Source: Candidatus Omnitrophota bacterium (lineage in GTDB: Bacteria > Omnitrophota > Gorgyraeia > 2-01-FULL-45-10). Taken from it: 33,130 nt of DNA. Positions within the stretch are counted from its first letter, which is position 1; the number at the start of each line of letters is the position of its first letter. The stretch is from contig JAHJHP010000077.1 in the NCBI GenBank assembly GCA_018823705.1, positions 1 to 33,130 of the forward strand, read 5' to 3'. A model generated the notes under the pieces. It did no database searches. It was not told the DNA's origin and saw only the letters and a program-made list of their open reading frames with translations. Below, piece by piece: positions 17,805-26,075 of the stretch. The translations under genes were made by a program, and so were the position numbers.

Positions 17805-20114
17805 ATGCTAAACAAGAAGAGAAAAATACATTTTGTCGGAGTAGGCGGCATAGGGATGAGCGGTATAGCGCAGATTCTTATAGATATGGGCCATAATGTG
17901 TCGGGTTCAGACGTGGAGAGATCCCATATAACCGAGCGGTTCGAAGCCATGGGCGGTAAGATGTATGCCGGGCACAGAAGCTCAAATCTGCCTCCCGACA
18001 CCGAACTCCTCGTCTATTCCTCGTCTATAAACAAAGATAACCCCGAGATCGCGGAGGCCCGGAGACGGAAAGCCGAAATAATCCACCGCGCTCGAATGCT
18101 TGGAGAGATATTTAACCGCAAAAAAGGTATCGCTGTGAGCGGCACCCATGGTAAGACCACGACTACTTCACTCATATCGGTGATGCTTGAGAATGCCGGA
18201 CTGGATCCGACCGTGATAATAGGCGGTGAGGTCAGCCGGTTCAACGGTAACGCCAAATTGGGCAAAGGCCCTTATGCCGTCGCCGAGGCCGATGAGAGCG
18301 ACGGTTCATTTGTGCATCTTAAACCGCTCTACGGGATCATCACTAATATGGAGATGGAGCACCTTGACCACTTCAAGAATCTTGCGCATATCCACGAGTC
18401 CTATAGGTCGTTCATCGATAATATAAAAGTCGGCGGCGCCGTATTTTATAACCGGGAGGACCTGAATACCAGGATCGCGATGAAAGGTTACCGAAAGACG
18501 AGCGAGAGTTTCGGCTTTTCCAGGAACGCCGATATCTATCCTACAGATGTCAGAATGGAAGGTTTCAATACATCTTTCAGATGCGTCTATAAACATAAGA
18601 TACTGGGCACTGTAAATATAAGCATTCCGGGCAGGCATAATATACTGAACGCAATGGCAGGGATACTTGTTGGGTTAAAGCTCGGGATCGGTTTTAAAGA
18701 GATAACGCGCGCGATAAAGGATTTTGACGGCGCCAAACGCCGCTTCCAGTTGAGGGTTGACGCAGGCGGAGTGATGCTGATAGACGATTACGCTCACCAT
18801 CCGACCGAGATCAAGGCGGTCCTTGATGCTTGCCGGAATTGGAAGAAGAGGAGGATCATCGCGATATTCCAGCCGCATAGATTTTCGCGCACTAAATTTC
18901 TGGCAGACGGTTTTGGCAAATGTTTCAAGGGTGTCGATAAGCTGATCCTCACAGATATCTATGCCGCGAGCGAAAAGGCCATAAAGGGAGTTTCTATAAA
19001 GAATGTTTATGATAAGGTGAAAGCAAACGGTGTCTCAGACGTTCGTATAGTAAAAAAAGAGTTTATCCCGGAATATGTGATGCGCCTTAAGAAGCCCGGC
19101 GATATCATTCTGGTGCTTGGAGCCGGAGATATAAAAGTCATCGCCGATAGATTGTCCGATATGCTCGGAGGGCCGAAGCGCCGGGGGATCTGCCGGTCGC
19201 CGGATAAGGAATTGATCGCAAAACTCAGAAATAGTGTGAAGGGCAGAATATTATCCGGCGAAAAATTATCGCGGCGCACATCATTTAAGGTAGGCGGACC
19301 GGCATCGATATGGGTCGAGCCTGCCGATATCAGGGACCTGCGATCCGCGCTCGTATTCGTGCGCGGACATAAAATACCGATGTTTGTCATAGGCAACGGA
19401 TCCAATATACTGGCTTCGGATAGCGGTTTTAAAGGCATGCTTATACATCTTGGTTCAGAATTTTTCAGAAAGATAAGACTGAGCGGCGGCACAGTTACTG
19501 TCGGAGCCGGTTTTAGCCTGCCCAGGCTTGTTCGTATTGCCTGCGAAAACGGCCTGGGAGGGCTGGAGTCGCTCATCGGAATACCCGGCACTACAGGCGG
19601 AGCCATTTACATGAATGCCGGCGGTTATAAAAATCCGGCCTACAGGAATATCGGGGAGTTTGTTAAATCGCTAAAAGTCATGGACTATAGGGGTAAAGTT
19701 AAGACCCTCAATAAACGAGATATTATATTTGGTTACAGGTCTTCAAACCTTGACAGGTATATAGTGCTGGAAGCCGAGCTAAGGCTCGACAGGTCTGAAA
19801 AGGCAGGATTGTTATCAAGTTGCAATAGTTTCTTAAAGATAAAAAAGGATAAACAGGTACTCGATGAGCCGAGCGCAGGATGTATGTTCAAGAATCCTGA
19901 CGGTTTCCAGTTTACGTGCGGGCAGATGATGGATATGCTTAAGCTTAAGGGTAAGAGAATCGGTGGCGCTGCGGTTTCCGGGAAGCACGCCAACTTTATA
20001 ATAAACAGCGGTGATGCGACCTGCGAAGATGTGCTGGGGCTTGTCGATTATATAAAAAGCCAAGTAAAGGAAAATTACGGCATAAATCTGGAAATGGAAG
20101 TTAAATTGATATGA
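17805..20114 (+). CDS. murC/murB: Fused UDP-MurNAc-L-alanine ligase MurC / UDP-MurNAc dehydrogenase MurB
   Basis: MurC: HFVGVGGIGMSGIAQIL, SGTHGKTTTTSLI, DDYAHHPTEI. MurB begins after about residue 465: SRRTSFKVGGPASIWVEP, VIGNGSNILASD, GIPGTTGGAIYMNAGGY, EPSAGCMFKNP. One uninterrupted 769-aa ORF. Confidence 0.95.
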   Translation: MLNKKRKIHFVGVGGIGMSGIAQILIDMGHNVSGSDVERSHITERFEAMGGKMYAGHRSSNLPPDTELLVYSSSINKDNPEIAEARRRKAEIIHRARMLGEIFNRKKGIAVSGTHGKTTTTSLISVMLENAGLDPTVIIGGEVSRFNGNAKLGKGPYAVAEADESDGSFVHLKPLYGIITNMEMEHLDHFKNLAHIHESYRSFIDNIKVGGAVFYNREDLNTRIAMKGYRKTSESFGFSRNADIYPTDVRMEGFNTSFRCVYKHKILGTVNISIPGRHNILNAMAGILVGLKLGIGFKEITRAIKDFDGAKRRFQLRVDAGGVMLIDDYAHHPTEIKAVLDACRNWKKRRIIAIFQPHRFSRTKFLADGFGKCFKGVDKLILTDIYAASEKAIKGVSIKNVYDKVKANGVSDVRIVKKEFIPEYVMRLKKPGDIILVLGAGDIKVIADRLSDMLGGPKRRGICRSPDKELIAKLRNSVKGRILSGEKLSRRTSFKVGGPASIWVEPADIRDLRSALVFVRGHKIPMFVIGNGSNILASDSGFKGMLIHLGSEFFRKIRLSGGTVTVGAGFSLPRLVRIACENGLGGLESLIGIPGTTGGAIYMNAGGYKNPAYRNIGEFVKSLKVMDYRGKVKTLNKRDIIFGYRSSNLDRYIVLEAELRLDRSEKAGLLSSCNSFLKIKKDKQVLDEPSAGCMFKNPDGFQFTCGQMMDMLKLKGKRIGGAAVSGKHANFIINSGDATCEDVLGLVDYIKSQVKENYGINLEMEVKLI

Positions 20115-21028
20115 GAACTAAAGCGATGGGAAGGGTAGGTGTGCTGTCGGGAGGGCCCTCGAACGAACGCGAGATAAGCCTGATGAGCGGCAGGGCAGTG
20201 TATGCGAGCCTTATCAAGGAAGGCGTCGACGCCTTCCTTATTGATGTGGGCGACGATATTTACGATATACTGAAAAAGACGAAGATCGACACGGCATTTA
20301 TAGCTCTTCACGGAAGATTCGGCGAGGACGGCACAGTCCAAAAGATTTTGGAGGATATGAAGATACCTTATACAGGCTCCGGCCCCAAAGCGTCAAAGGC
20401 CGCACTGGATAAGGCCCTGACAAAAGCTATACTGGAACGTTCCGGTATCCCTGTACCGCGTTATATAATCTTTAAAAAAGACGATTTCAGGATAGAGGAC
20501 TGCCATGATCTGGGTTTTCCGGTAGTGGTGAAGCCGCATCTTGAGGGCTCCAGCATAGGCCTTTCCGTAGCTAAGGCCAAGGACGAGCTTCCTGATGCGA
20601 TAGATAAAGCATTTCAATACGGTGAGCTGGCGCTCGTAGAAGAACATGTCGCGGGGCGGGAGATTACCGTCGGGATTCTGGATGACGAACCTCTTCCGGT
20701 CATAGAGATCGTCACAAGAGGCAACCTTTACGATTACGAGGCAAAGTATGCGGACTCTGAGACCAGATATCTCGTTCCGGCTCCGATTGATGAAGAGACG
20801 GCCATGGAGGCACAGTCGCTGGGGAAGAGATCGCACCTGGCTCTTGGGTGCAGATGTTTTTCGCGCATCGATATGATGATGGACTCATCATCCAAGATCT
20901 TTGTCCTGGAGGCTAATACGATACCGGGCATGACCGAGAGAAGCCTTCTGCCGAAAGCGGCGCAGGCAATTGGCTTGAGTTTTGGCAATTTATGTATTAG
21001 ACTGATCGAGAACGCTTTAAAAGGATAG
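20111..21028 (+). CDS. ddl: D-alanine--D-alanine ligase
   Basis: GVLSGGPSNEREISLMSG, ALHGRFGEDGTVQ, VVKPHLEGSSIGLS, FVLEANTIPGMTERSLLPKAA. Confidence 0.95.
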   Translation: MRTKAMGRVGVLSGGPSNEREISLMSGRAVYASLIKEGVDAFLIDVGDDIYDILKKTKIDTAFIALHGRFGEDGTVQKILEDMKIPYTGSGPKASKAALDKALTKAILERSGIPVPRYIIFKKDDFRIEDCHDLGFPVVVKPHLEGSSIGLSVAKAKDELPDAIDKAFQYGELALVEEHVAGREITVGILDDEPLPVIEIVTRGNLYDYEAKYADSETRYLVPAPIDEETAMEAQSLGKRSHLALGCRCFSRIDMMMDSSSKIFVLEANTIPGMTERSLLPKAAQAIGLSFGNLCIRLIENALKG

Positions 21029-21037
21029 GTAGATGAC

Positions 21038-21832
21038 ATGCGAAGACTGAAAAGAATAAAGAGGCCGAAAACATCCAGGGCGGGGGCCGGGATAAAGGAT
21101 TTTATAGTATCGAAAGCGACCACGGTCGTTGTGGTATTCGTTTTCCTGATATTCGCGGCCATACTTTTCAAGGCATTTCTTCACGAGTCAGGCTATTTCA
21201 AACTGCGCGCGGTGGATGTGAAAGCTTCGTTCCTGGACGCGCGCGCGGCATCATCCATAAGCAACCGTATATTGAACACTTATAGGTCAAGGAACATATT
21301 CAGCGTAAATTTGAAACATATCGCTCAATATATCCAGAACAGCTACGGAGACGTGCGGGATGTTGCCGTCCGTATGTCTCTTCCCGATAAATTGATAGTG
21401 AGCCTTAAGTTAAGGCGGCCGGTGGCGCTTGTAAAGAGCGGGAAATATTATCCTGTTGATGAGGATGGAGTGGTGCTTCCGGTAGGCAGCCGCGTGAACG
21501 CGCTTGATGACCTGCCGATCATCAACGGACTCGACATAAGAACGGTAAATGCGCGTCATACAAACAGGAATTTGAAGCTTGCGCTTAAGCTATTGGAAGA
21601 GATACGGCTGACGCGGTCATTATCGTCTCTCGGAGTGACCGCGATAAATGTGTACGATCCCAGGAATATGTCGTTCAATCTTAAGAACGGCGTAGAGATC
21701 AGGGTTGGAGAAGAGAAGTTCAGGGAGAGGCTTGATCTTCTCAGTAAAGCTCTCAGAGATCCGAGGCTTGCCATGGATAACATTACCTATATAGATGTCC
21801 GTTTTAAGGATATCATCGTAGGGCCCAAATAA
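21038..21832 (+). CDS. ftsQ: FtsQ/DivIB-like division protein (POTRA)
   Basis: Single N-terminal TM, POTRA-like segment, LPDKLIVSLKLRRPVALV...YYPVDEDGVVLP; between ddl and ftsA. Confidence 0.85.
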   Translation: MRRLKRIKRPKTSRAGAGIKDFIVSKATTVVVVFVFLIFAAILFKAFLHESGYFKLRAVDVKASFLDARAASSISNRILNTYRSRNIFSVNLKHIAQYIQNSYGDVRDVAVRMSLPDKLIVSLKLRRPVALVKSGKYYPVDEDGVVLPVGSRVNALDDLPIINGLDIRTVNARHTNRNLKLALKLLEEIRLTRSLSSLGVTAINVYDPRNMSFNLKNGVEIRVGEEKFRERLDLLSKALRDPRLAMDNITYIDVRFKDIIVGPK

Positions 21833-21851
21833 TGGTAATAAAACCGGAGGC

Positions 21852-22922
21852 ATGGCGCAGGTGAAGAAGCCAATCACAGTAACGGGCCTGGATATAGGGT
21901 CGTCAAAGATAGCGGCAGTAGTCGCGCGGGTAGACGATGATGGTAGCATAAGTATAGCGGCGCGCGCGACCGGCGAAGCCTGCGGCGTAGCCAGAGGCAT
22001 GCTTATAGACCTCAATGATTCGATAGATTCTGTGTCCAAGGTCCTGGCGAAGCTCAGCAGCAGTTGTGCTGATAAGCCGGGTGAAATATATGTCAATATC
22101 AGCGCGAAGGACGTTAAGGGGGCGAGATCCATCGGGATGGTCCCTATTTCACTCAGGGGCAGAGAGATAGCACGGCCCGACATCGAAAATAGCGTTAATG
22201 CCGCCAGCACCATACATCTTCCTTTTGACAGAGAGATAATACATAAGATAGTCCACTCTTTTTCCATAGATGATCAGCCATGGATAAAGAATCCGCTCGG
22301 ACTGTATGCCTCCCGGCTGGCTTGCCAGGCGTATGTCATAACCGCGAATGTAAATCATATACAGAGTATCTGTAAGTGCGTGAATGACGCGGGCTACGAT
22401 GTGAAAGATGTCGTGTTTACGGGAATAGCAAACGGGACCGTGCTGATCGATAAGGAAGCCAGGGAGTCAGGGGCCGTGCTGATCGATATGGGTAATTCTC
22501 TTACGGAAGTCTCGGTATTTCTGGGAGGGACGCTGGATAGCTTCAATATAGCCGGATTCGGAAGCCGTGACGCCGGAGATGACTTTCGCTCTAAGCCCCG
22601 GTTCAATGATATCATATCCGGGATAGTTGCGTCTATTCAGGATCTTAAGGCTAAGGGCTCAAAAGTCCCGTCAGTGATCCTCACCGGAGGGTTTGCGCTG
22701 GCAGACGGCATGATAGAATTTCTGGAGGAGAGGCTGTCCCATCCGGTTAAGATGGGCGCGCTTCGCGGAGTGCGGGGTGACATCTCCGGGCTCGACAGCG
22801 TTCGTCTCGCAACGGCTATAGGGCTTTCGAAATATGCTCATGAGAAGAGGCTCTCCTCGCATCGCAGCGCCGCTAACCGTATACATACAAAAGTTGTAGA
22901 ATTATTTAACAATTACTTTTAA
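21852..22922 (+). CDS. ftsA: Divergent, shortened FtsA
   Basis: TGLDIGSSKIAAVV, GMVPISL, KNPLGLYASRL, VLTGGFALADGM; C-terminal possible amphipathic tail. Middle region shortened and phosphate-2 motif altered. Confidence 0.88.
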   Translation: MAQVKKPITVTGLDIGSSKIAAVVARVDDDGSISIAARATGEACGVARGMLIDLNDSIDSVSKVLAKLSSSCADKPGEIYVNISAKDVKGARSIGMVPISLRGREIARPDIENSVNAASTIHLPFDREIIHKIVHSFSIDDQPWIKNPLGLYASRLACQAYVITANVNHIQSICKCVNDAGYDVKDVVFTGIANGTVLIDKEARESGAVLIDMGNSLTEVSVFLGGTLDSFNIAGFGSRDAGDDFRSKPRFNDIISGIVASIQDLKAKGSKVPSVILTGGFALADGMIEFLEERLSHPVKMGALRGVRGDISGLDSVRLATAIGLSKYAHEKRLSSHRSAANRIHTKVVELFNNYF

Positions 22923-22932
22923 CTTATCCACG

Positions 22933-23706
22933 ATGGGGTCCTTTCGAATGGATATAGAGATCGGCTACAGGCAATGGATCGTTCCGGAGCCTATAGCCGT
23001 TTTTTTATTAGTCCACGGGCTTGGCGCTAACAATGAAAGATGGGAGGCGATGGCCGATTTCTTCGCCGATAAGCGCATATCATCTTATGCCATCTACTGC
23101 CCGAATCCTGAGGATTATAACGGCAATATCCTGCGCCTCCGGGAGACGATCGTTAAAAATAATCCGGCAAAGAAGATATTTCTGATAGGTGAAAGCCTTG
23201 GCGCGATCATCTCTTTTTTGCTTGTCTCCCGGCACCCGGCGCTGTTTGACGGCCTCGTCTGTTTGTCGCCTGCTTTCAGCAGTAAGCTGAAACTTCCCCC
23301 TGCGGACTATCTTAAGATCTTGATGTCGCTTATTTACGACCCAAAAAGAGAGTTCAACCTGCCGTTCGATTCTACTATGTGCACGCGCGATATAGCATAC
23401 CGGACTAAGATGGAGGCCGACCAGCGCGAAAGCCGTCGGGCTTCATCGCGATCGATTGCAGGAGTATTTCTATATCAGATCTTAGCATCGTTTTCCGCAA
23501 AGGTAATGACACCCCCGGTTCTTTTCCTTCTCGCGGGGGACGATAAGATAGCGGATTCCGCGCGGAGCGCTGTGATATTTAAGCGCCTTAGGGCAAAAGA
23601 TAAGACGCTTATAGAATACTCATCTATGTATCACTCGCTCTCTGTAGAGCTCGGGAAAGAACAAGTATTCGATGATCTTATGAAATGGACAGAGAAGAGG
23701 ATATGA
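22933..23706 (+). CDS. Alpha/beta hydrolase (lysophospholipase-like)
   Basis: LLVHGLGANNERWE, GESLGAIIS nucleophile elbow, LLAGDDKIADS, YHSLSVE. Confidence 0.85.
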   Translation: MGSFRMDIEIGYRQWIVPEPIAVFLLVHGLGANNERWEAMADFFADKRISSYAIYCPNPEDYNGNILRLRETIVKNNPAKKIFLIGESLGAIISFLLVSRHPALFDGLVCLSPAFSSKLKLPPADYLKILMSLIYDPKREFNLPFDSTMCTRDIAYRTKMEADQRESRRASSRSIAGVFLYQILASFSAKVMTPPVLFLLAGDDKIADSARSAVIFKRLRAKDKTLIEYSSMYHSLSVELGKEQVFDDLMKWTEKRI

Positions 23707-23707
23707 A

Positions 23708-23738
23708 GGGAACTTTTCGCTATTGACCGATTGTCTAA
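23708..23738 (+). promoter_or_regulatory. ECF-type promoter upstream of the sigma factor gene
   Basis: GGGAACTTTT-N14-TGTCTAA; same elements and spacing as 24809-24839. Confidence 0.8.
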
Positions 23739-23755
23739 GATAGTAAGAGCTGCTT

Positions 23756-24310
23756 ATGCCTGAAATTTCAAACGAACTTATAATGAGAGCAGCCAAGGGC
23801 GATGTTGACGCTTTTGAAGAGATATATAAGGCGACGAGCAGATTTGTATATAATGTAGCGCTTCGCACAACCAATAATCGGGATAACGCCAGCGAAGTGA
23901 CGCAGGACGTTTTCCTGAAGGTTTACAACAGCCTTCGGAATTTCGCGTTCCGGTCATCTTTTAAGACCTGGGTCTACCGTATCGCGGTCAACACCGCGAT
24001 CAACCATTGTAAGGCGAGATCAAGGCATGAACGCGGCAGGATAGAATACGATCCGGCGGTGCATGATACGGAAGTCTCTGGCAGCGCGAGATCGGGACTT
24101 GACGAAGCAGAGTCCGAGAGGAGGATGGCGCATCTATTGGGCCTGCTCGATCCGGATCAGCGGGCCTGTATCGTCCTGAGGGAGATTGAGGGACTCGATT
24201 ATCGGTCCATAGCGGATACTCTCGGTATAAATATAAACACGGTTCGTTCCAGGCTGAAGAGGGCGCGCGAGAGGCTTATGAAAGCACCCGGAAAGGAATG
24301 GCGGCCATGA
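23756..24310 (+). CDS. ECF RNA polymerase sigma factor (RpoE-like)
   Basis: Region 2 DNASEVTQDVFLKVYNSLRNF...FKTWVYRIAVNTAINHCK; region 4 REIEGLDYRSIADTLGININTVRSRLKRARERL. Confidence 0.95.
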   Translation: MPEISNELIMRAAKGDVDAFEEIYKATSRFVYNVALRTTNNRDNASEVTQDVFLKVYNSLRNFAFRSSFKTWVYRIAVNTAINHCKARSRHERGRIEYDPAVHDTEVSGSARSGLDEAESERRMAHLLGLLDPDQRACIVLREIEGLDYRSIADTLGININTVRSRLKRARERLMKAPGKEWRP

Positions 24311-24807
24311 AATGCGATCAGGCGCGTGAATTGATTCTGACTGATTATATGGATTCAGAACCGGGCTGCGGCCTCCGGCACGAAGTGGATGAACATTTGC
24401 GCCAATGCGTATCGTGCTGTGAGTTTCGTGAAGTCGCGCGCGAAAAGATTATCGGTCAGTTCGCCTCGGCAAGAGTTGAAGATCCGCCGGAATTTGTATG
24501 GAGAGGCATAAGAGAGAAGATCATGTCGAAGGCCGGCGTTAGCCACGGAATATTAGCGAACTCCGCGGCCGCTATACGGCTGGCATTCTCGTCGCTACTG
24601 AGTATTCCCAGGCCGGTTGCAGTATTGGTTGCGGGGGTTATGATCGCCATTCTTCTCCTTTCGGCAGCTCCGGGCATGCGAAGACGTGCCCTGTATGGGT
24701 ATCTCAACGAACAGATCACTTTTATAGCCAATCTTGATGACGGCGAGGCAGACGGATCCGATATATTCGACACGGATATACAGATCGGCGCGGATAATTT
24801 TCTGTGA
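24298..24807 (+). CDS. Anti-sigma factor with zinc-finger-type N-terminus and one TM
   Basis: EVDEHLRQCVSCCEF (HxxxCxxC), TM PVAVLVAGVMIAILLL; overlaps the sigma gene. Confidence 0.85.
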   Translation: MAAMKCDQARELILTDYMDSEPGCGLRHEVDEHLRQCVSCCEFREVAREKIIGQFASARVEDPPEFVWRGIREKIMSKAGVSHGILANSAAAIRLAFSSLLSIPRPVAVLVAGVMIAILLLSAAPGMRRRALYGYLNEQITFIANLDDGEADGSDIFDTDIQIGADNFL

Positions 24808-24808
24808 C

Positions 24809-24839
24809 GGGAACTTTTTATGCACCCCGGTATGTCTAA
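24809..24839 (+). promoter_or_regulatory. ECF-type promoter upstream of the Spy/CpxP-like gene
   Basis: GGGAACTTTT-N14-TGTCTAA, matching 23708-23738. Confidence 0.8.
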
Positions 24840-24853
24840 TGTGGTAAAGGAGG

Positions 24854-25393
24854 GTGATTGATATGAAGACGAATGTCAGTAGGTATTTGGCAGCGGTAGT
24901 GGTTGCGGCAATGGTCTTTTTGCAAGCCGGAGCATGTGCCGGTGAAACCGAAAATACCGGACAGAAAGTGGGCTATAAGGAGGCACGCATTAAAAAGATG
25001 TCCAAAGATCTCCAGCTTACGCCTCAGCAGGAAGAGGCCCTTACCAGGGATCGCGAGGAATTTACTTCAAGGTCGAAAGGCCTCAAGGAGAGTATCCGGT
25101 CCGCCAGGACAGGCTTGAAAGAGGAGCTTGAAAAACCTGCGCCGGACAAGGTTAAAGTGGATAGTCTTGTGGCTGAGATCAAAGATATGATGGGCCGGCA
25201 GATGCAGAACAGAGTAGATAAAATCATGAATATGAAGAAGATACTGACTCCGGAGCAGCTAAATAAGATGAAGGAGTCCATGAAGGCTAATAAGGATATG
25301 AAGCGCGACAAGCACAGTAAGCGCGACAAGTTCAAAAAACACAATAAGTCCGATAAGGGCGGATATAAAGACAATAACGATTGCATGATGTAA
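24854..25393 (+). CDS. Secreted Spy/CpxP/ZraP-like protein
   Basis: Signal peptide; paired LTPQQEE and LTPEQLNKM motifs in a helical protein; Lys/Asp/His-rich tail. Likely start ATG 24863 with AAAGGAGG upstream. Confidence 0.7.
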   Translation: MIDMKTNVSRYLAAVVVAAMVFLQAGACAGETENTGQKVGYKEARIKKMSKDLQLTPQQEEALTRDREEFTSRSKGLKESIRSARTGLKEELEKPAPDKVKVDSLVAEIKDMMGRQMQNRVDKIMNMKKILTPEQLNKMKESMKANKDMKRDKHSKRDKFKKHNKSDKGGYKDNNDCMM

Positions 25394-25401
25394 GCATAGT
25401 T

Positions 25402-25448
25402 TCTAACCAGGTTAGAATGAGGGCTTTCTAACCTGGTTAGATTTTTTT
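25402..25448 (+). terminator. Rho-independent terminator with 15 bp perfect arms
   Basis: TCTAACCAGGTTAGA (25402-25416)/TCTAACCTGGTTAGA (25427-25441), then TTTTTTT. Confidence 0.8.
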
Positions 25449-25451
25449 GTC

Positions 25452-25480
25452 TTGACAGGTGAACGAACGTTCACTATAAT
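25452..25480 (+). promoter_or_regulatory. Consensus sigma70 promoter with LexA-type SOS box in the spacer
   Basis: TTGACA (25452-25457), 17 bp spacer, TATAAT (25475-25480). Spacer holds palindrome GTGAACGAACGTTCAC (core GAAC-N4-GTTC). Confidence 0.88.
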
Positions 25481-25490
25481 ACCTTTTGCT

Positions 25491-26075
25491 ATGGATAAGG
25501 TTAAAGTCAGCGCGTATTTGAGAAGACTGGAATCTTTTTACTCGAAAGCGGATAGAATGCCATCCTACTCCGAGATGCTGCAAATATTCGGACTTAAAAG
25601 CAAGAACGCAGTTTATAAACGTGTCGCTCGGCTCGTAAGGGAGGGCCTGGTGCGCAAAGACCGCACAGGGCGCCTTATACCGCTCGCGCGAATCAATAAG
25701 CCGGTCAGACTCCTCGGCCTCATACAGGCAGGTTTTCCGAGCCCCGCGGAGGAAGAGGCTGCCGATCTCATTTCCATAGATGAATACCTTATATCAAATC
25801 CTCAGGCCACATACCTTCTGAAGGTGGATGGTGATTCGATGATCGATGCCGGGATACATCCCGGAGATCTCGTTCTTGTGCAAAGAGACCTGGAAGCGCG
25901 CCATGGCGATATAGTTGTGGCTTCAGTAGATAGGGAGTGGACGCTAAAGTATTTCGAGAGAGATGGAGGCAAAGTCGTATTAAGGGCGGCCAACTCTAAA
26001 TATACCCTTATCAAACCAAGCCAGGAACTCCTCATAGCAGGCGTTGTCATAGCGAATGTCCGCAAATACAAATAA
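25491..26075 (+). CDS. lexA: LexA-type repressor with UmuD-like S24 peptidase domain
   Basis: wHTH RMPSYSEMLQIFGLKSKNAVYKRVARLVREGLVRK; UmuD-like QAGFPSPAEEEAADLISIDEYLISNPQATYLLKVDGDSMIDAGIHPGDLVLV; Ser in GDSM, Lys in TLKYF. ORF track start 25452 overlaps the promoter, so ATG 25491 is preferred. Confidence 0.88.
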   Translation: MDKVKVSAYLRRLESFYSKADRMPSYSEMLQIFGLKSKNAVYKRVARLVREGLVRKDRTGRLIPLARINKPVRLLGLIQAGFPSPAEEEAADLISIDEYLISNPQATYLLKVDGDSMIDAGIHPGDLVLVQRDLEARHGDIVVASVDREWTLKYFERDGGKVVLRAANSKYTLIKPSQELLIAGVVIANVRKYK

